A DNA stretch of 26,811 nucleotides from Conus ventricosus. Lineage: Eukaryota; Mollusca; Gastropoda; Neogastropoda; Conidae. Made by a program: the position numbers and the translations under genes. The notes beneath the pieces are model-generated. The model was not told the origin of the DNA, did not search any database, and saw only the letters and a program-made list of their open reading frames with translations. The stretch is from contig CM031601.1 in NCBI GenBank assembly GCA_018398815.1, forward strand, positions 14,867,926-14,894,736, written 5' to 3'. Positions 17,697-26,811 of the stretch are shown in pieces. Numbering within the stretch: the stretch's first letter is position 1; each line of letters starts with the position of its first letter.

Positions 17697-18500
17697 ATGT
17701 CAAGGATCAGTTGCTATTTTTTTAAAGATTGTAGTGGGGGCCCAAAAATATTTTGTCTTTAGTATTTTTAAAAACGCGCTCATTTTTATTTCTTTTAAAA
17801 AAAAGTTTTAACAAAAACAACCAAGACAGCCCTTCTTTTTAAAAAATGTTTGAGAACGATTGGGGAAACCCAAAATTGGTTTTGCGCTTCATAAAATATC
17901 TACAAAGTCGTATGGTTTAATATAACTGAAACCAAGAAGAAAAATAAGATTCAAAAAATTTTATAAAGGGAAATTAGTTGACAGTTTATCATACCGAGGT
18001 ATTACGGGTTTTCTCACTAAAAAAAAAGAAGAGTAAATTTGACTTATCTCAAATTAACAATGCAAATCTGAAAAAAAGTTTTATTCAAACCTGAAAAGAA
18101 GCAGTAGGGTTTTATTTTTATAACGAGCTAGCTAAAATGTTAGGGTTGAATGACGTCGGGGGCTCAAGATTTGTTGTTACATCAAACAAAACTACTTTGT
18201 GGGAAAATCGCTTTCTTACAGTACATTCATTACTTTATGTTCTTTAGCAGCTAAGCATGATGAAAACTTATATGATGGAAGGCCCTCAAATGTTTTTGGC
18301 TCCCATTGGGAAAACTGTTTGCGATTATGAAAATTTTCATTCCCCAATTTACATTTAAAAGATTGTTTGTGGGAGGTCGGTCTTTCGTTGAATCAAAGCA
18401 AAAACGGGGGAAATCGTAAAATGCGATAACCCGACATTTTTTTGGAAATAAAATAATAAACTTATAAAATGTGCGGGGGGGCCAGAAGAAACCCGGAGTT
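17697..18500 (+). pseudogene. Candidate penton/minor capsid protein, heavily broken
   Basis: Readable fragments on the + strand, in order: ALHKISTKSYGLI (near 17882), LSQINNANLKKSF (near 18045), ELAKMLGLNDVGGSRFVVTS (18125-18185), LWENRFLTVHSLLYV (near 18195) and DYENFHSPIYI (18315-18350), followed by a segment with KTGEIV (near 18400). A central LAxxLG motif, then a YV strand, then HxPIY and a Gly-Glu turn is, in my recollection, the order of conserved points in the Polinton minor capsid (penton-like, single jelly-roll) protein. The start is uncertain (ATG at 17697 is one choice) and the end is not defined. Low information density makes this provisional. Confidence 0.4.
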
Positions 18501-19843
18501 AATTTTCCCTGTAAGGTGTATGCCTTAGAATTAAAAGACCCTTTCAGAGTTTGGGGCTTTGAAAAAATGGGGAAAAAAATTTGTATGGGTTTGGTACACT
18601 AAAATGGTGATTATAAACGCAAAAAGGTTTTGGGGACAGCAAAAAGTTTTCCCAAACAGAACAACGCGCAACTAGAAAAAAAATAATGTTGGCCCCGTAT
18701 GAATATAAAATAGTTTGAAAGCCCGACCTCAAATGGCATTAGAACCATATTTAGAATGGGGCATAAAATTTGAATTCATAAGCCATTTAATTTTTTTGCC
18801 GTCAAAAAAATTTCAGAAAAGATTCAAATCTGGCCCCTTTTCATTAAGTCTTATGCCCGAGCAATAGTCGGAAAGAAATGAAATAAAAGGGAGAGAAAAA
18901 ACAGTACATCTCCACAGAAAGAAACGGTTTTAAAGAAAGGTTCTAAAAATTAGTTCTTTCCAAGCAGAAAAATTTGGAGACCTTCACAAAGATATTTGAA
19001 AATTTTTGTCTTTTAAAAAATGTGGAGAGGGGGGGTTGTGGGGGGTCATGACGTCCCTTTTAAAAAGGGAAAAATATTTGTGGCAAAACTTAGACGTTAA
19101 ACATCTTAAAGTTACTCATCGTTTTTACAAGGTGAGGATGTTAAAATTTAACAACAAGCAAAAAAATTTATGTTGACTTAAATAGAAAAAATCTTAAAAA
19201 ATGATTGGATTAATGTTTTCACTTTAGGCCCCATGGATTTTATTTATGAACAGGTTCTAAAGAGAGTATGATAAAAATAATAACTGAATTAGATTTAAAA
19301 TTTTATTATAAAACTATGGACAGTTAAACTTTATGACAAAAACCCCCATTGTTTTATTAATTTGTGGACAAATGGGGGGGAAAAAAAAAATTTATCCTCG
19401 ACCGTTACAAACAGTTTATCGTTATAATTTTTTTATATTGTGATTTTTGCCCAACACTTAAATGGAAACAAAACTATCATGATAGAAGGTTTATTGGTCT
19501 GATGATACATATTTTTTTGTTAATCCTAGCAAAAAATGGGGTGTCTGAACGCTTTTTATATTGTTTTAAGGAACGCAGACATATTTATTTTTAGGAGTTC
19601 AGCAGAAGAACATAGTTAAAAAAAAGAAACCTTTTCAAAACTAGCCTTTTGCGGAAGACATGCTGGGAAGTTGTGGATTTATGCCAAAAAAATAACTCAG
19701 TTTTAAAAACTTTAGAGAACAGTTAAAGATGTAGTTTTATTTACATGAAAAACAGAGATGCTTTGATGAAGTTTTCGTGAAAATGTGTTATTGAAAAGCC
19801 AGGAAAAAAAACAGAATTAAAAAAAATTAAAGTCTAAAAGTTT
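18501..19843. other. Unreadable Polinton interior, no gene assigned
   Basis: No frame stays open for long except 19364-19594 (+), which is hydrophobic and Lys-rich and unrecognised. Fragments such as LEPYLEWGIKFEFISH (+, near 18740) and LKVTHRFYK (+, near 19105) look protein-derived, so a degraded + strand gene is likely. It could be the missing packaging ATPase, protease or another virion gene, but no catalytic motif was found. Confidence 0.45.
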
Positions 19844-20021
19844 GTAAATTAGTATTAAAAACAGATAACCCTACACAGTATGTTTGTTTGTAGATAATCG
19901 TTATTTTTTAGTTATTGAAGCCTTACTTGTCAGAGAACAGGAAAACACCGATTCTAGGTCGCCCTAGCCCCGAACCTAGGTGAGGGCTAGGGTGAGTTAG
20001 AATCGGTGTTTTCCTGTTCTC
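19844..20021 (-). repeat. Polinton right terminal inverted repeat with palindromic tip
   Basis: Reverse complement of the left repeat. The palindromic tip lies at 19932-20022, with 25-nt arms 19932-19956 and 19998-20022 that pair perfectly. Its asymmetrical centre is in the same relative orientation as in the left repeat, not flipped. Confidence 0.93.
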
Positions 20022-20027
20022 TAAGTA
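20022..20027. repeat. Polinton target-site duplication, right copy
   Basis: taagta, identical to 4768-4773. The first T also extends the terminal palindrome by one base, so the boundary could slide by one, but only this placement gives a 6-bp duplication with AG...TC ends. Confidence 0.9.
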
Positions 20028-21040
20028 TTTGGGTGCACTGAAGAACACCTCTTGTGCATACGTTAATTTTGATCTAACCAGTGCAGTAGAAAGGTACAAA
20101 AGAGTAACTGTATCCTGAGCCCAAGCATGCTTACTAATAATCTTTAATAGATAATTTTCGAGCTTTTGTCAGAATATGCTCGATATGAAAATTCCATGAC
20201 AACTTTGATGTTAAATTCACTCCAAGAATTTCACTATTTTTGTATATTTGATGGGTATGCCGTTGACTTGAAATGAAGGCATATTAACTGGATTAGATCC
20301 AGTATTAAATAACATCATGTGTGTTTTTTCAGATGATATTTGCAAACCATTTTCAGTCATATAAGCAGAAAAGGTATTTAATTCTTTTTGATATAACTTT
20401 TTAATATAATTTTGTGATCTGACAGATGTACCTTTTTTTAATGTCACTTTCATCCATATGCATATGTCATCTGCATATTGGGCTAATTCTATATTTTTAG
20501 TAGTATTTTTTGTGGTAAATCGTACATCAGAATACTAAAAAGTAAAGGGGCAATAACAGACCCCTGAGATATGCCCATGTATACTTTTCTTCTTGTGGAG
20601 TAGGAGTTCCCTACCTTCGTTCTAATAATATTGATTTCTAAGAAGTCTTTAAGAAAATCATAAATGTTTCCTGATAATCCAATCTCTTTAAGTTATAAAG
20701 CAAACGAGAGTGCCATACTTGATCGTAAGCTTTAGTGATATCAAAAAAGGTTGCTAGTAAACATTTTCTCCTGGAAAACTGATGTTTAATCTGAGTGGTA
20801 AGTTTGACCAAATGTTCAACAGCACTTCTAGCCTTTCGAAAACCTGCTTGGTTTGTTGGGATAACTTTGTTCTTATCGCAAAAGTAGTTTAGTCTATTTA
20901 AAACAATGGTTTAATAAAGTTTACAGGCATGAGAAGTTAATGAAATAGGTCTGTAACTATCTATACTTTCTTTCAGTTTACCTTCCTTGTGAATCGGTAC
21001 TATTACTGATTCTTTCCATATTTGAGGCAATTGTGTGTGG
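20028..21040 (-). pseudogene. LINE-A reverse transcriptase (5'-truncated), split by the Polinton
   Basis: Minus-strand fragments in order: IWKESVIVPIHKEGKLKES and YRPISLTSHACKLY (near 20950), NQAGFRKARSAVEHLVKL (near 20830), LLATFFDITKAYDQVWH (motif A, near 20740), MGISQGSVIAPLLFSIL (motif B, near 20560), QYADD (motif C, catalytic bases 20477-20466, intact), then NGLQISSEKTHMMLFNTG, and finally VRSKLTYAQEVFFSAPKYL ending at the Polinton boundary. These are the standard reverse transcriptase blocks of a Jockey/I-like non-LTR element; the clade is not firmly assigned. The sequence continues at 4773 on the other side of the Polinton. The 5' end stops at the GT microsatellite. A few frame changes are present. 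Confidence 0.88.
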
Positions 21041-21045
21041 TTTTG

Positions 21046-21051
21046 GTTGTG

Positions 21052-21131
<80 letters not shown>
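21046..21131. repeat. (GT)n microsatellite at the LINE-A/LINE-B junction
   Basis: About 40 GT dinucleotides. On its right lies a short gagagagaga tract and the 3' end of LINE-B; on its left LINE-A begins in mid-ORF. Confidence 0.95.
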
Positions 21132-21132
<1 letters not shown>

Positions 21133-24060
21133 ATATTTGAGAGAGAGAGACACTTTGACACTTTTGACACTTTGATATTTTATTGTCATTACCAAACAGG
21201 TCTTTTGACAAGGGGGGAGAGGTAACAGAACAATAACATTTCCCTCTTCCTTTCCTGCAAACAAATAGTACACATTCATTCCTAAGGTGCACCAAATCAA
21301 AGTTAAAAACAAATAAATTCATAACATTTACTTATTCCTCACGCACAGGAGTAATGCAATTTAAAAAAACAAAAAAAAAACAAACCCCATCCACTCGTTC
21401 AAATGATGACAATGTATCTTACTGATCTCTTCCACTTGCGATGAATGATAATATTCATTCAGATATCTCTTATAATGCATTATTTTAAATTTCACTATCC
21501 TCCATCTGTCTAATTTTCAATGCTTCTGCGATGAATTTCGCAACTGATTTAATTACAAGTTCATCATCTGATGATAACACGACTGCAACATTTTGTCTTT
21601 TCGCTATATCTAACTGGAAAAGTGATCAATTTGTCCGCACTTCATTATAAGCAGTACAGTGGAACAGAAAGTGTTCTTCGTCATCAATAATATGTCTACA
21701 TGCAGGACAAGGAGATTCTGTGGATGTTTCACATTCAAACCATCTTTTGTTCGCATTAAAACCTAAAGTTCGTAACCTAAATCTTGCGTACTTTATTCTG
21801 TGCCATCTATCTGTTATGACATTGAGAAACTTTTTAGAATGAAACACATTCTTAAATGAGAAAAACCAGCGATATTTTTCTTTACTTTCCATATCTGAGT
21901 GCCAATTCTGTTTTAAAAGAACAAATAAGCCTGTCTTTAAATTCCGCAATAAACTGATGCTCATTCCCTACTTCCTGGGCCATCCACACTATTCCAAAAC
22001 CCTTCTGAAAGGACTTTCTTTACTTTATGAGCCCATTTTCTTTACCTTTTTCCATTTCTAAAAGCATCATATCATAGGCTTGCCTGCTAAAACGGGACTG
22101 GGTAGCTTCAAGATCTTCAACCAGTACTTAATACATTTCACAAATGTACTTATGTACAAAGGGTATCTGCCCATACTCTTCATATAAAACGGTGTTGGAT
22201 GAATGAATAGGTACTTGAAGGAAACGCTTCATAGCATACGTATGTACTTTTTCCATCATCGAATTTTCATGTAAGCCCCAAATTTCAGCTGCATATGTAA
22301 GAAGAGGTTTTATCTGTATATCAAACATTTTCCAAAATATACTACAGTCTGTACAATTTAGTTTTCTCAGGGATTTCAGAATTTCAATAGTACCTTTTTT
22401 TCCCTTTTCTTGGAGATTCTTCCCATGCGTAGCGGAAAGTTAATTTTGTTTGAAAATATCATTCCAAGATATTTATATGAATTAATTAGGCCAGTTTGGC
22501 CGTTGGTATGGATGACATGTTACACATAGCATGCACCCTGCGTGAGAAATGGAAAGAATGAAGGAAGTAAGGAAAATGAGTGATCGATATTGAACGATAC
22601 TGACTGATGACATGGGAAACGACTGAATGAAGCGCCAGCTGGCAGCTCTTCAGTCGGGACTACCCAGGTAGGCAGCCCGTCGTGTAAATGAGTGTTAATT
22701 GTAAAGCGCTTAGAGCTAGCTGAGAATAGGCGCTATATAATATTCATTATTATTATTATTATTATTATTATATTAACTACTTGAAGGTCTGCATTTCCAA
22801 AGACCATTTTTCACACACTGATAGGTGGCCCCCCATTCTAAAGACCACTATATTTGTCTTATCCAAGTTAACTGATAAACCTAAGCGATCTGCTTTTTCT
22901 TTCAATACATTTAGGTTGGCTTTGCAAACCTACAACTGTTCCGGACAGAAGAACAACTCATCAGCATACAGTAATAAAACTAATTCATCTGCTCCAGGGA
23001 ATTATCTGGATACCATGTCTGCCTTTGCGGGACAATTCCACAGCCAATTCGTTTATAAAAAAAAGAAAACAATTGTGGACTCAACAAGCATCCTTTTTTA
23101 CTCCATTTGGACAATCAAAATAATCTGAATAAATCACTCTTCACACGCACACATGCCAGCACTGAGTTCTAGACCCCTCTAATGGCCATGTACAATTTAC
23201 TATTAACACCACTTTTACGGAGTACATTCCACAGAGTATTTCAATTTACCGAGTCAAAGGCTTTCTTGGAATCTACAAATGCAATGTAAAGCTTCGACTT
23301 GCAGAATAGATGTTTTTGAATCAAGAATATAGTGTAAATATATGGTCTATGGTGCTGTAACTGGTTCTAAAACCTGCTTGTTCTTCCAATATTTTTCTTC
23401 AGTTTCAGCCCATTCAGTTAATCTTGTATTTAGTATGTGAGTGTAGATTTTACTTAAAATGCTGGTGAGTGATACTCCACGATAGTTGTCGGGATTGTTC
23501 ACGTCTCCTTTTTTTATGAATTGGTACAATAATTGATTTAGCCCACTCTGATGGAAAGATGCCATTATCAAAAAGTTGGGCAAATAAATGAACAAGGAAA
23601 TCGATTACAGTTGTGTTTGCATTCTCAACATTTCTGCTACAATTCTATCTGGTCCTGCACTCTTTCCTAATTTTAAATATTTAATACCAGCAACGACTTC
23701 TTCACTGGAAATAGGCTGATTAAATAATGGCTCAGTTTCATTCTCTTCTACCACACCGGTCTCTTCTTCCATACTTTTATTATCAAAACTATGAAAAACG
23801 CCCCAAAAATGGTCATGCCACTGTTGAACTGAGATTTCGTTATACACAAAACTCTTTTTATTTACAGATCTTATCACTGACCCAGAACATTTTAGAATCA
23901 CTGACTGAATTTTTAGTTTCTTTAACCTACTTTCTTTAAACTCCAGTTCCTTCGTTTTCCTTAGAGTTAACATACTCTTTACGTGATACAGAGTATTCTC
24001 CTCTTTTCTTACTTTTATCCTTGCTGTTTGCACCTCTGAAATCTTTTTAATAACCTTTTA
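21132..24060 (-). mobile_element. LINE-B, 5'-truncated non-LTR retrotransposon
   Basis: Minus-strand order: 24033-23605 has SSEEVVAGIKYLKLGKSAGP, the block just before the reverse transcriptase; 23595-23347 has GDVNNPDNYRGVSLTSILSK; then FVDSKKAFDSVN (motif A, near 23270), KKGCLLSPQLFSFF (motif B, near 23080), LLLYADELFF (motif C, 22968-22957, second Asp replaced by Glu), INSYKYLGMIFSNKIN (near 22480), IKPLLTYAAEIWGLHE (22328-22128) and a C-terminal Cys/His knuckle CPACRHIIDDEEHFLFHC (21964-21626). The 3' tail has tandem aaagtgtc units and ends in tctctc at about 21140. A different family from LINE-A. Stops, frame changes and the changed catalytic residue show it is dead. A SINE-like insertion interrupts it. 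Confidence 0.88.
22491..22771 (+). mobile_element. SINE-like insertion with (ATT)n tail inside LINE-B
   Basis: LINE-B coding sequence stops matching at about 22770 and resumes at about 22490. The interposed 280 bp ends ttgtaaagcgcttagagct...ggcgctatataatattc followed by about ten ATT units. This 3' end style is common among SINE/LINE 3' ends of aquatic animals (recollection). Candidate target duplications are aattaatta (left) and tattaacta (right), 7 of 9 bases equal. I cannot see a clear tRNA-derived A/B box head, so the head type is unknown. Confidence 0.6.
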
Positions 24061-24068
24061 ACTTCCTG

Positions 24069-26106
<2,038 letters not shown>

Positions 26107-26200
<94 letters not shown>
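26107..26200. repeat. (GA)n microsatellite at the LINE-C 5' boundary
   Basis: GA dinucleotides with one or two gga/gaa interruptions near 26141-26150. LINE-C coding sequence begins directly to its left. Confidence 0.95.
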
Positions 26201-26202
<2 letters not shown>

Positions 26203-26205
26203 TGT

Positions 26206-26811
26206 ATATTGCCAATGGCTTTCACCAGAGCACCACAGCCCAGTGGTGTCATCTCCGTCAAGTAATGTCGGCAGTTAGACCCAAAGGGAGGCGGATGGAT
26301 ACTCGTAGCTATGAGGTGTTGTTCATTATTGGCATTAGTATAATATCAACTACCTTCAGCAATGATGTACTTTCCATTATTGCTATTGGGATTTTATGTC
26401 CTACCTTTATCGATGGTATCATTGTCATTACTGATATTCATGTGACATTTTGCCAATTTTAGCAGTGGTGTTATGTTCCACTACTGGCAAAAGTGTAAAA
26501 TGTGTTATTTATAGCAATTGGGGTAATGTTCATTGTTGGTATCTGTGCCACATTTGCTACCTATAGCAATAGTGGAAAATGGATACTCGGCATCAGCATA
26601 TGCCTGTTGCCTCTAGCGGTCATGACTTTCCGTCCTTGCATGTACTGCTGACTTATTTCATCAAAATCAACCAGCTGTACGCGCCGATTCTACCATCAAC
26701 TAGTCCAAATTGGCCAGTTTTACCACACTTGTGCAGGCACAGCGCTGCCCTTTTCAACTGTTGCCAAACATGAGTGTCCCTCCATTCGTAATAATGCTAC
26801 AAGACAGTTTA
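26206..26811. other. Right edge, no gene recognised
   Basis: No recognisable protein is encoded. From about 26320 to 26580 a loosely repeated theme (attgctattggg, ttatgtcc/ttatgttcca, ctaccttt/gctaccta) recurs at roughly 40-70 bp spacing and may be an old minisatellite. Nothing else stands out. Confidence 0.45.

Larger units (their letters stand above)
4774..20021. mobile_element. Polinton/Maverick (adintovirus-like) element, full length but degraded
   Basis: The element is 15,248 bp, within the 15-20 kb usual for the group. It begins AG and ends TC, as described for Polintons, has inverted repeats of about 178 bp and is flanked by the perfect duplication taagta. It carries the diagnostic gene set: D,D(35)E integrase, protein-primed family B polymerase with exonuclease motifs, and a double-jelly-roll major capsid protein, plus several small accessory genes. 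It sits inside a minus-strand LINE. All recognisable genes have frame breaks, so this copy as written could not make full-length proteins. Packaging ATPase and protease were not recognised. Confidence 0.95.

Noticed and set aside
18544..18732. Minus-strand 62-codon frame
   Set aside because: Aromatic-rich translation of A/T-rich sequence; the + strand carries more protein-like fragments here.
22781..23128. + strand 115-codon frame
   Set aside because: It is antisense to LINE-B reverse transcriptase motifs B and C.

Overview
The window looks like transposon-dense intergenic DNA from an animal, most likely a marine invertebrate and plausibly a mollusc. That assignment is an inference. It rests on the mix of a Polinton/Maverick, several non-LTR retrotransposons, a Helitron-like fragment, a hammerhead ribozyme motif, a SINE-like insertion with an (ATT)n tail, many long dinucleotide microsatellites and a 100-N scaffold gap. 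No ordinary host gene, rRNA or tRNA was recognised.

Layout. 1-1,650: microsatellites, G-runs and poly-A, with no gene. 1,490-1,800: a canonical type-I hammerhead ribozyme core (minus strand) and a degenerate relative. 2,127-3,172: several copies of one repeat family, one copy bounded by perfect 29-bp inverted repeats. 3,718-4,092: an Arg/Glu-rich repeat ORF resembling the N-terminal part of Helitron-type proteins. 4,212-4,311: N gap. 4,312-4,773 and 20,028-21,040: two halves of one non-LTR retrotransposon (LINE-A, minus strand), split by the Polinton. 4,774-20,021: the Polinton. 21,046-26,200: microsatellite, LINE-B, microsatellite, LINE-C, microsatellite, with both LINEs on the minus strand. 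A SINE-like element sits inside LINE-B. 26,206-26,811: unassigned.

The Polinton is the main object. It spans 15,248 bp, starts with AG, ends with TC, has terminal inverted repeats of about 178 bp and is flanked by a perfect 6-bp target duplication (taagta). Left to right it carries: a broken gene of unknown function (+); a small Cys-containing ORF and a membrane-anchored protein (-); two small conserved-looking ORFs and a D,D(35)E integrase (+); a protein-primed family B DNA polymerase (-); a small hydrophobic protein and the double-jelly-roll major capsid protein (-); a Gly-run protein with hydrophobic C-terminus (+); and a candidate penton/minor capsid protein (+). Replication (polymerase), integration (integrase) and virion formation (capsid proteins) are therefore represented. 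The packaging ATPase and maturation protease were not found, and should lie in the two unreadable stretches 16.7-17.7 kb and 18.5-19.8 kb if present.

Every recognisable Polinton gene of substantial length is broken by single-base frame changes. To about 15.5 kb breaks are sparse and often lie at homopolymers. From 15.5 to 19.85 kb stop codons are dense in all frames. The copy is therefore either a decayed relic or a poorly polished long-read consensus, and the sequence alone cannot decide. The outer half of each terminal repeat is itself a palindrome of about 90 nt that can fold into a telomere-like hairpin. Several genes share an A-rich motif directly against the ATG, and two divergent gene pairs are separated by only 35-39 bp of almost pure A/T.
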